Source: Erythrobasidium yunnanense
Lineage: Eukaryota > Basidiomycota > Cystobasidiomycetes > Erythrobasidiales > Erythrobasidiaceae
Reading direction: 5' to 3'
Assembly: GCA_001600175.1 (NCBI GenBank)
Contig: BCJC01000005.1
Span: forward strand, 1,530,471-1,594,470
Length of the DNA stretch: 64,000 nucleotides
This document shows positions 39,152 to 48,724 of this stretch, piece by piece. The position numbers were made by a program, and so were the translations under genes. Under the pieces are notes generated by a model. The model did no database searches. It saw only the letters and a list, made by a program, of their open reading frames with translations, and was not told the origin of the DNA. Each line of letters opens with the position of its first letter. Position 1 is the stretch's first letter.

Positions 39152-40372
39152 ATGAACACATTCCGAAGAACCTCACAAACAAAACTCGATCAGGAGGAGA
39201 GGACCTCTCTTACTGGCCGCAGGAACTCGTCAGTGAGTGTAGGAGGACGACGACTTAGCTACACTTTGTCATCTGCTTCGAGCTCGAGCTCTGGCGCACC
39301 AAAGTCTCGCCGTAACAGTGCTACAAGCTGGGTCTTCAACCAGGACTACTGGAGGGGACCTGAACGACCGGTCTGCCTGTACAACGGACATCGTAAAGAG
39401 CCGACTGTCATCATCATTCGACATGCTCAAGCGCTTCAGTAAGTCCATGAGACCACATTCAATCCAACGAGGGATGCCAGAACCTGACGAAATTGGGACA
39501 TTTGCGCAGTAACGTCAAGACACCTAATCTCGAGGCGCAGGAGAAGCTTTGGCAGATCAGGGACACACCCTTGACTCCCGAAGGCATTCAGCAAGCACGC
39601 TCTGTCCAGACTCGCTATCCTGGATTGCGCAACCTCGTTAACAACGACAAAGGGCAGCGCTTGAAAGTCTTCACCTCTCCGCTTGTGCGTGCAATCCAGA
39701 CGACATATACGGCCTTTCCATCTCTAAAAGCAGGTCAAGCTGTACTTGCTCTAGACCTGTGAGCACTATTTCGCATAAAGGTGTGCCATAGGCCTAATTC
39801 AAACTCTGCTTTGGTCAGGCAAGAACTTACGGCTAAACCTTTCGATATTGGATCCGCTCCGAGCGATCTGATGCAAACAATGAATGCCTTCAGCAAAGGC
39901 CGGCTGGTCTTTCGGCCCAATCATTTCGCGGCTCTCGCACCTGAATGGTACAAGAAAGAAGGCATCTATGCCTACGAGTACGTGCCTTCAGTCGTAGTTT
40001 GAAAGGAGACTCCGCCTCGTTGACCAAAAGTGATCGTTCAAAACAGGGATGAAGCCATTCTCGAACGAGCCCGCCGATTCCGACGATACATCAAGGCGCT
40101 CGATCTCGATTACGTCGTCCTCGTAACTCATGGCGGCTTCCTGCCTAGCTTATGCGAAGATCGCAACTGGGAGCCAAGCGATAACGATGTGGTGAGTCTT
40201 CGCTAGATCCGACGATTCGTTCAATAGGGAGGCTGAGTATAGCTTCATACAGTGGAATAATGCAGAAGCAAAAGTATTCCGCTTCGATCCTGCCGACAAG
40301 ACTGGACATGCCAAGTTGAAGCCGATGCCTAGTCGAGAAAGCAATGCGATCTTGGGATGCAAGGCTCCTTAA
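39152..40372 (+). CDS. histidine phosphatase family protein, tandem copy 1
   Basis: Exons 39152-39438, 39510-39758, 39819-39977, 40047-40191 and 40253-40372 give 319 residues. After a Ser/Arg-rich N-terminus comes TSWVFNQDYWRGPE, then the phosphatase signature VIIIRHAQAL (catalytic histidine in RHA), DTPLTPEGIQQARSVQTRYP, FTSPLVRAIQTTYTAF, and the second histidine in VVLVTHGGFLPSLCED. The key catalytic residues are kept, so it is probably active, on an unknown phosphorylated substrate. The next gene has the same five-exon plan. The fungal relatives are generic phosphoglycerate-mutase-like proteins. Confidence 0.88.
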
Positions 40373-40733
40373 ATTATCCACGTTCCTGCGTATATGCGCA
40401 TGGACACCCAAAAACCACAAGCAGCGTACTTGTTATGACCGGCTTGCGATGTGTTGTGAACCAATTCTGCTGTCTAAACAGTCAACCATGCTCAACAACT
40501 TTCAGACAGCAACAGTCCGCTCCTACAGTTCCGCAAAGCAAGGTAGCTGACTCAGATAAAGGTGTAACCCCTTGAACGCCTCACCTTTGTCGGCTCGTAC
40601 CTACCTACAGGGGCTGCTGCTAAGCAGTCTCTGCGGAAAGCGCATCTCTCCAGCTTGCTTTCCTCTCAACTCGATCGCAGAAGGACAATTATCCCCACCG
40701 GCAGACAGAAGCACCCAGATATACACCCCAACC
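40373..40733. other. spacer between histidine phosphatase copies
   Basis: About 360 bases between the two tandem genes. It holds the terminator of copy 1 and promoter of copy 2. No gene is supported. Confidence 0.4.
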
Positions 40734-41928
40734 ATGTCTCGAAGAGGGTCGCTTGTGCGTCAACCTACCCAGACTGAAGAGACTGCACACAAGAAACAGA
40801 CTCCTGCTTCGAGCTCTCGGATCGTAGCACGACGCACCTCTTCGTCCGCATCGATCACATCACTGAAGCTTACCCGCCGTCTTAGTACAGCAGGCTGGGT
40901 GTTCAACCAAGACTATTGGAGAGCTGCCGAACTTTTGAATACTTTAAAGAGCAGTAAAGGTCCTATCGTGGTTGTCATCCGTCATGCTGAAGCTCTCCAG
41001 TATGTTCAACCCTCCCTAAATCGCGGTGTCTAGCTGACATCACATGCAAGCAATGTACGTCAAGCTACTCCAGAACTACAACGAAAGCTAGACGCGACTA
41101 TAGATCCCTCTCTTACACCACTTGGCTTTAGTCAAGCAGCGTCCATCCAGACCAGATATCCGAATCTCATCAAAGCTGTCCAGGCTGGCAAAAGAGTGAA
41201 GGTCTTTAGTTCCCCTCTTCTTCGGACTCTCCAAACTACCTATACGGCATTCCCGTCTCTTAAACCAGGCGAGGTCATCATAGCTCCTGATCTGTAGGTT
41301 TGGGGCTGCGTACTTGATGTTAAGCATTGCTGAATATCTGTTTTCAGGCAAGAAGGCCCCGATTGGGCCGTCTCTACTGGATCTGCACCTTGTGAACTCG
41401 TTGGGAAGCTAAATGAAGTATTCGGTAAGGAGGGACGAGAGTTCCTTGCTGGACACTTCTCATCTCTCTCCGAGGACTGGTACAAGAAGATCGGTGACTA
41501 TGTCTTCGAGTCAGCCAACTCTACTACATCTCGCCTGTTTCTTGACTGACTGGTCCCACTCGGCCCGCAGTAATCGAGCAATATACAAGCGTAGTCGCCG
41601 CATTCGTCAATACATCAGAACACTAGACTTGGACCTCGTCGTAGTCGTTACGCACCAAGGTGTCATTCCAGGATTCTGCGAGGATAGACTCTACCGTGAC
41701 AGCGACGCCACGGCAGTGAGTCTGAGATTGCAGACATGGCATACTGACATAGCTGAGCTGATCCGTGATGTGCAGTGGCATAATGCTCAAGCCAAAGCAT
41801 TTGCTTTCGACCCGGTAGACGCAACGGGAGCTGCGAAGTTATCTCCTCTGTCCCCCAGCGAGAGTGCTGCGGTCCTGTGCGGACGGAGACCTTCTACAGC
41901 ACGTACACACAGCAAGATCTCGCTGTAG
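40734..41928 (+). CDS. histidine phosphatase family protein, tandem copy 2
   Basis: Exons 40734-40999, 41051-41293, 41348-41509, 41571-41715 and 41776-41928 give 322 residues. Intron positions match copy 1 in number and phase. Motifs are AGWVFNQDYWRAAE, VVVIRHAEALH, FSSPLLRTLQTTYTAFPSLK and VVVVTHQGVIPGFCED, so both histidines are present. The Ser/Arg-rich N-terminus and the C-terminal tail (RRPSTARTHSKISL) differ most from copy 1. The second exon acceptor is AAG rather than CAG. The copies diverged well before today, judging by roughly half-identical protein sequence in the core (estimated by eye). Confidence 0.88.
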
Positions 41929-42180
41929 TTTTCAGAAAACCAGGCAGTACGGACAGCATGTCGTCTTGCAAGGATCGGTTGCTATTTCGCCAGCTTGGAA
42001 GATACACAAGAGACTATCGTATTCTCTTAAAACCAGGCTGTACAAATATGCTTGGACAAATACAATCAAATCTTGTTTGCCCGGAAGATCTCCATAATCA
42101 CGCTGTTTGTCCGCTGAAAGGCAGCGTAATTAGAAGAGACGGGCGTGTCGCTGCGATGGCTTTCTTTTCTACCGCACACT

Positions 42181-42922
42181 ATGAACAAATCTTTGCCAAG
42201 CATGCTTTCTCAGCGCAAGCAGGCTAAGTCCGTCGTCTACTCCTCACGATGAGAGCTTAGGTTGACGATAGAGAACAGACGCAGTACATCGACTCCACCG
42301 ACTGTCCAGCACCACTCATGCCTTCGACGTACGAACTCGTCTCACGACCTGACGAAAGCTATCGACTCCATCGACCTTGTCGGAAAGGCGGAAGTCAAGC
42401 GGAAGCCCAGTGCTAGCAAGCGCAAGCATCGTCCAGCAGGGATAGAGCGGCCGACTCTGAGGAAGCGACCGAAGAGCGAGTATAGTGCGTTGCGGGAAAT
42501 GAAGCGGTATTGGGCGAAGCGCTTACAGTTCGACTGGCCGCCAGTCTTGACTACGTCCACAAAGGCTGCTTCAAGTGAAAGCATTCCTAGATCTCCATCG
42601 TGCATCAAAGGTCTGGATCTGGAGGTGCCAAATACGCCTTTGGGGTATAAAAGCGTAGGAGCTATAACTGCCGCAGTTTCGCCGACGACAGTCGAGGGGG
42701 ATCCAGCGTCGATGTTCTTGGAGCAGGCTACCAAGCTGGAGCGTCGTCTTCAGGCGTGAGTATGCGTATGAGTCGTCGCGGGCGATACTGACATGATTCA
42801 CATTCAGAGAGGCGGCCAAGCTTGGAGGATCTGCCGTCGGGCATTCGACAATCACAGCAGTGGACGAATCGGGATCGATGGAGGCCTCCGGTATAGCGTT
42901 CGTGATCACTACAAGCGAGTGA
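42181..42922 (+). CDS. small basic orphan protein
   Basis: Proposed exons 42181-42227, 42285-42755 and 42808-42922 give 210 residues with GT-AG ends and whole codons. The N-terminus is Ser/Arg-rich; the middle is basic (KRKPSASKRKHRPAG) and carries LREMKRYWAKRLQFDWPP. The end is small and neutral (EASGIAFVITTSE). I recognise no domain. It lies directly downstream of the two histidine phosphatases on the same strand. The first exon is the least certain part. Confidence 0.55.
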
Positions 42923-43359
42923 TCTGTACTTGATGTACTTGAGGTCTTTTATGGGAATATCTTGTCTGTATCGGAGTTCAGAGCTGTGTTGGTTGTCAAC
43001 ATACGTACCCGATCTGTATATCGCATACACCTGTTGAGCAGGAGGCAGCATCGACCATACATCGGAATCAGCTGAGCGAGTTCATCATTCCATCCCGTTT
43101 GCGAAGACTCTTTGTTAGTCAGCCAAAGCGAGACAGTGAACTTGTGCTTTTGCACCGAGCGTATTTAGCTGGAGCCGAGATGGCGGAGGAAGTCATTTTT
43201 GGGTGACAATCGAGAACAGAAGTAGGCTGACAGATACTGACAGATCTACACGCGTTCGGAAACATCAGACCTGGAACTCCTCGGCGCAATCGCGGCACCT
43301 AGGCGGTTACCACATATTGGTCAGACAGGGTGCGGCAGGTTTAAACGGGGATGAATGGC
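42923..43359. other. convergent intergenic region
   Basis: About 440 bases between two small orphans facing each other. No gene is supported; open frames here lack coding character. Confidence 0.35.
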
Positions 43360-43767
43360 CTACAGGTATCTCTTGTCGGCAAGCGCGTTTAGGTAGCCCC
43401 AGCAGCCTTTAGTGAGTTCGCACCAGTCACATTGTGCCCATTTGGCCCCGCTCCAGTCGTAAGCCCAGTAGCGGTTCATGATTTTGACGGCCGGAGGTGC
43501 CTTGCGTAGAATAGCGTTGAACAGGATTGTGGTGGAGTCGGACTCAGCGCTGGAGCTGGAAGAGGAGGTCGAGCTGGAAGAGGAGGTGCGCTCGCCGGCT
43601 CTCTGACTGACATGCCTACCGTTCCTGGCTTGTCGGTGACGGGTATCCGGGGAGCTGTTGTCACCCTTCAAGCTTGAGCCAGAGTGAGGTAGTCGGTTCC
43701 TCCGGTCATGACCTTCGGACGGCTTGGTTCTTTGTGATCTCCTTGATGTGCTGTGCGAGCCAGGCAT
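43360..43767 (-). CDS. small Ser-rich orphan protein
   Basis: A single exon of 135 residues from MPGSHSTSRRSQRTKPSEGH. The middle is a serine run (SSSSSTSSSSSSAESDS) coded by two 18-base repeats, and the C-terminus is aromatic and cysteine-containing: IMNRYWAYDWSGAKWAQCDW, then CELTKGCWGYLNAL. I do not recognise it, and no signal peptide is visible. The region around its start codon is duplicated 260 bases upstream (see the repeat entry). Confidence 0.45.
   Translation of the reverse strand: MPGSHSTSRRSQRTKPSEGHDRRNRLPHSGSSLKGDNSSPDTRHRQARNGRHVSQRAGERTSSSSSTSSSSSSAESDSTTILFNAILRKAPPAVKIMNRYWAYDWSGAKWAQCDWCELTKGCWGYLNALADKRYL
43553..43588. repeat. two 18-base tandem repeats coding Ser run
   Basis: Two adjacent near-perfect copies of GAGCTGGAAGAGGAGGTC inside the small Ser-rich gene. 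Confidence 0.8.
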
Positions 43768-44027
43768 TTTATTGTAAGCTGATTCTTGCAAAGAAGTGCA
43801 GGGTTGGGTGTGAGGTTGGCCCCAGCGCTCGAGCCGGAGCCAGAGTCAGACCTCGGGCTAGAACCGTATTGCCGACCATCGTTCCTACGTCCGCGTTGCG
43901 CAGATTGGTGTTGGGGAGTCTGTCTGGATGTAGATTCAGCATCGGGATCGGCATTCGAGCCGCGTTCGCCATCTCCTCCGGCAGGCTTGATATGCGTAGA
44001 TGTCTGTGATCCTTGCGAGCTAGGCAT
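43668..44027 (-). pseudogene. partial upstream copy of the Ser-rich orphan
   Basis: An open frame from MPSSQGSQTSTHIKPAGGDG resembles the first 70 or so codons of the 43360-43767 gene: same start context, KPAGGDGERG against KPSEGHDRR, RQTPQHQSAQRGRRNDGRQ against SPDTRHRQARNGRHVSQ, then a Ser-rich part. After that it runs into the start region of the other copy in a different frame and loses the aromatic C-terminus. It may be a decayed tandem duplicate or an alternative first exon; I cannot tell which. Confidence 0.4.
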
Positions 44028-44046
44028 TTTGATTGCAAGCTGATTC
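43754..44046. repeat. direct repeat pair, about 33 bases, 260 bases apart
   Basis: TGCGAGCCAGGCATTTT plus following bases at 43754-43785 and TGCGAGCTAGGCATTTT at 44014-44046, each continuing as ATTG.AAGCTGATTC with one small gap. They mark the ends of the duplicated unit described for the two small Ser-rich frames. Confidence 0.7.
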
Positions 44047-44779
44047 GTGTTGAGCAGAGCAGAAGCTAGGAGCAGGTTCTGTAGAGGCTTTTGTGGACCA
44101 ATCTCAGCGATGGCTGTGTCTTCTAGCTGACAAAAGATTGTCAACAATGATAGGGAAGGTTATCCTTGGCATCGGACAAGGGTGAATAGCAGGGAACAGG
44201 TCCGTCTTAGTTCTAGCAAAGTCTGGAGAGACTGCCTCCGTCATTGCGCTGTCGAAGGACAGACGGGATCTTGATCGTACGGCCTGCACGGCAGTGCGCT
44301 GAACTTGCTGGGTTGCCATCTGGTGTACGAGTGTTCTGTGCCATTTTAGCACTCCTGTAGAGAGATGGCGGTGCCAACAAGCATCCGTGTTGTAATTGGA
44401 AGAAACGCATCCCGGTTCGAGCCAATCCAAGTTCGTTTGTCGCATGGAGGCTTTGTGGTACTTCAGAAGGTTAAGATGGTGCTGTTTCGATCGAGCTGCG
44501 TATTGGAAGGGAGGAGACTCGGTTGAAGACTCCTCTCCGGGTGTACTCCCTGCTTTCGACTAATCAGCTACAAGCGTGGAGGATCTACGCGCCTCGTATC
44601 TGCACAATCATCAGCTTTCTGTCACACCATCATGCACCTCTCAGCCTGCAGCGCAGGGGCAGCCGTCCACATATCGATCGCAACTGAACGGCCCGACAAA
44701 CAAATGAGGATCTGGGCTGAGAGGACCGAGAGGCCTGCTTTTGAGCTGACTGACTGACTGAAGCTGGATCGTATGTCTG
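44028..44779. other. intergenic region with no supported gene
   Basis: About 750 bases. A minus-strand open frame at 44104-44445 has weak coding character and no recognisable domain, so it is not called. Three CTGA tetramers occur near 44745-44760. It should contain the arrestin-gene promoter. Confidence 0.35.
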
Positions 44780-47700
44780 ATGGCAGCAGCGCAGCGGTAC
44801 GAAGAGTCTCTGGCGCCGACAGCCGTCTTCAGGCATAAAAACGTCTCCCTCGCTGTGAGGCCCTCCAGAGCCCTCTTCGTCGCTGGAAATAAGGTAGAAG
44901 GCGTACTGGAACTGGCGTGTAGTAGCGACAAATGCTGGCTTGGTAGAATAGGCATCGATTTGCGCGGAGCAGAACGTGAGTTTCGAGCGCACGTCCGCAA
45001 ACAAAGTATGTATGCTGATTCCAGGCGCACGCAGAACTACAATCCCTAGATCATGCTGCATCCCATACGTTCCTTCAAGCCGAAGTCGCATTTCAGTCAC
45101 CTCAATTACCGCCTTCGAACGCCGTCATTTCGACTAAGCCTTCGTCAGGCGGCTACTGGCCTTGTCGCAAGGGAGTGACTCGCTTTCCCTTCTCTTTCGA
45201 TATCCCTGCCAACTGTCCTTCGTCGTGTGTCTTCGGGAACAACGCCTCGATAACCTATGCGCTCCAAGGAACCGTTCACATCCAATATCAGGGAGAGAGA
45301 CAGATCCTTACGAAGAGAGTAGAGCTGTTGGTAGTAGAGAACTGGTCAGACTGGCGAGCGGAGCAGTATCACGAAGTTAGTGATGCGCAGAAGCGCGAGC
45401 GCGTTACAGCAGGATTAGGATTCGGGAGCGAAGGATCAGTCTGGGTAGAAGTATCTATACCCGATCCCTTCTTCTTTCGCGGATGGGATATAAGCAACAA
45501 TGCCACTGGATCTGGCGATGTCGAGCGGGAGAGAGCAAGAGGCGAAGTAGGCATCAATCTGGCAGTCAAGAACGCAACTTCGAAGACGATATCCGGCGTC
45601 AAGTTGACTTTGATCAGAAGGATGACGATATTGCCCAACTCTGCTGCTGCCAGCGCTGCTAAGGGAAACATGGCAGACGGCCTCCGGATATCAGAGATCG
45701 CAAGCGAGATCAGCCTGAATGGCAGAGAGTGGGAGTTCCCAGCTGGAGGAGAGGAGAGGCGTGTTCAGTGCTGGACTGATCTGGCGAAGCCGGAGAAGCT
45801 GCTAAGCATACGCAAGACTCGATTGTTCCAGGTTCAGACGCTCGTCAAGGTAAATCTGGACATGGGCACCTGGCAGTGAGTGCTGTAAACTTGATAGATC
45901 TGTGCATATGGCTAATGATGATGCTTACAGCAAGGATCTCTCGCTTGAGCTGCCCATCTGGGTCGCCCACTGGGCTTCATTGCCGCAAGATGCCTTCGTT
46001 CGCAGACAGCCGGTTATGCCTGCGTCAGATCCGCAATGGACAAGCCCACCACACTCGCCGTCCCCCTATCCTCAGTACGCAATGGCTAGACCGCCCTCGG
46101 CGCAGCCATATAGCCCTCCCATAAAGGCTTCACCTGGTCTGTCTTCTCCGAGCTTCTCCCCTAATCCGCAGCAGTCCCCGGTCCAAGATCACTATATATC
46201 CTTCGATCCGTACGCTCCGGCTCTTACGCAATCTACCTTCATCAACGCTTTGAACTCCCCTCAGACAGCACCAAATTGGCAGGCACAGCAGATGGCTAGA
46301 CCAGCTTCTGCCATGGATGGCCGACAATACGCTCCTCCCGTGCAATATTCGTCTTCGGTGCCGTCTACGACTTTCTTCCAGCAGCCTGTACCTTTTCAAG
46401 CTATTCCGCAAGCAGCGTCGCCATATTACGCTCAGTCTGACATGCCAAGGTCGCAGTCTGCACAGTCCTATAATTCGTGGCAAACCACACATGCTCCAGT
46501 CCGGAATACATTGACCCATGCCCAAAGGCCTCTATCTCCTGAATTACGGGAGTACCTGTCCGCAGAAGATCAAGCTAGAGTCCTGGCGAACTCCATGCCT
46601 ACACACTATGATGTAGGAGATAGAGGTCGTACGCTGTCTCAGCAACAGCAGCAGCTGCAGCCGAACTACGCACCGGACGGCACTTATCGCAATCGCAAAC
46701 AATCTATGCCTGCGCCTTCTAGCCATGTTATCGAACGCAGCAACAGCTTCAATCGGCCTAACAAGACACCTCCTCTGGCTAGAAGCTCTTCTTCTCGATT
46801 CGATGTAGTACCTAGCCAAGATACATTCACGTCGTTCCCATCGCTTCCTGCGCAGATGCATACGCTAGATGGTCTAGAGACGATAGGCGAAGATGGAGAG
46901 TCACAAGCTGGAACGCTCAGAATCAGGAATGGCAGTGGTTTCCTAGTACGATCTGCATCGCATGACAATGTCAGGAGTCTGCGAGCTGTTCGGGCAGTAG
47001 GGTCGGCAGATGAAGGCAATACCAGCGCCTCGCTGCTGGAAGCTCTTGTCGATAAGCAGGATAGGGAGAAGGAAGCTTCCAGATCCTCTGGCTCGGGGAA
47101 CTCAACCAGTATCCTTGCAGAGATGGATACGCACAAGACTCTGCCTCCGCCTCCTGTACCTACTGGAAAAGAAGACAAGAAGAGAGACGAGAAGAGACGG
47201 GTCTTCGATATCTTCCCGAATATAGGGGCGAAGGAAGATGCTGTCGCTACAGTCAAAGCAGCACCTTCACCTGCTAAACCGAGCAACAACAGCAATAGGC
47301 GTACCTCAGCTCCTCTGGCTAAGACTGAAGTCTTGCCGCGACCCATCATACGAGCTTCGAATTCCGAATCTCTCTTGGCGCTAGAGACAAGACTATCGCG
47401 GCCGTCTTTGCCTGTAAGAACGACTGAACCGCCAGCTAGGTCCACGACTATTTCGCCTCCGCTTCGAACGCGGACGACATCGCCTGTCCAGCGAGCTATC
47501 TCGCCGATGCATACGGGCAACGCTGGTGCACTAAGGAAGAAGTCTAGTCAGGTCGCACTCAAGCAGAAAGTCGGCGCCTCTACGACTGTGAAGGCACTGG
47601 AGCCATCAACTGCTGCCAAGCCAGAAAAGGAGCGGGTGTCTTTTGGTAAACTTGGCAGAGATGCCGATAAGAAGGCGGACGTACAGTCAGCGGAGCAACC

Positions 47701-48508
47701 TTCTCGAGGGGCCAAAAGCAAGTCAGACACGACGACTCGTGCAACTCGAAGCGTTCAAGTGACAGCGGCTCCTCCCACTTCGTCAACACCGACAAAGGCG
47801 AAGCCGAAGGATCGAGACTTACCGTCTCTGCTACCATCTCCAGCTTTTGCTCATTTGTCGCCGGCGCCAATACGCAGTCGAGAAAATTCTCCTGCTATAT
47901 CACCCAAGCCTAAGCCGCCTGGCTCGCAAAGAAGTGTCTCTGACCCTCAACCAAGTCCTTTGCAGACAAACAACAGGAACACTGTCTCGCCCGGCGCACC
48001 GGAGCAGAAGAGACAGACGCGAGAGGTTCTTTTGGGAGGCGTCGATGGAGGGACAGCCTACGATGTCAGATCTGCTAGAGGAGGCAGAGGAGGTCGGGTG
48101 ACGAACGTTGCCAGTCAATGGGCAACCCTGATAGCGGAGAACGACAAAGTCAAAGCCAACAAGCCAGCTCCTCAGGTGGAAGCCTCCAAGGTATCGAAGG
48201 CAGCCATCGAAGCCGAGGCCAAGCCGATTGCGAAGCTTGACAATATAAGGCCAGCTGCAAAGCCTTTACCGACAAGTATGGCCAAGACGGCGTCCCCTTC
48301 TCCCATCGCGAGGCTGGCAGGACCACCCAAAAGCACGGTCGCAACTACCTTTCTCAACAACACTATAGGCAAACCACCGACATTCGCTTCTGCTCGACCG
48401 AAAGTTGCTACACCCGCCAACACAGCTCCGATCACGAGTACCAGCTCCGAGCAGGCGCAAGGCCTCGGCGCGCAAAGGCTTAAGGCATTGATAGAGAAGT
48501 TCAACTGA
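44780..48508 (+). CDS. arrestin-related trafficking adaptor with long disordered tail
   Basis: Exons 44780-44975, 45035-45875 and 45931-48508 give 1204 residues. The arrestin N-domain has VSLAVRPSRALFVAGNKVEG and KGVTRFPFSFDIPANCPSSC; the C-domain has NLAVKNATSKTISGVKLTLI and a final strand LSLELPIWVAHWASLP. From about residue 375 the protein is Ser/Pro/Gln-rich and disordered. Fungal members recruit Rsp5-type ubiquitin ligases to plasma-membrane transporters for endocytosis; I found no exact PPxY motif, so the recruiting motif is unclear. The second exon acceptor was placed at 45034 because it restores the reading GAEQLQSLDHAASHTFLQ. Confidence 0.88.
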
Positions 48509-48724
48509 GTCTACCGAGTATGTTGATGTAGCAGTATCTGGAATTCGCATCGTACAGTAATCTTGTTTAATATCATAGCCGATCGCACTTTCTGTGCTAA
48601 TCTTCAGTACAGCGGTAGTCGAGTCGCAAGTAGGAGCAGTGATTGTATATTATGCTTACTTATGTTCGAACTCGATTTGTCAAACATCGATTTTGGACAC
48701 CTCTGACCTCATGCAATAGCTTGC

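Noticed and set aside
44104-44445. Minus-strand open frame upstream of the Ser-rich fragment
   Set aside because: No conserved motif, no splice link to neighbours that I could support.
46684-47520. 278-residue open frame antisense to the arrestin tail
   Set aside because: It mirrors a low-complexity Ser/Pro coding region and has no independent support.
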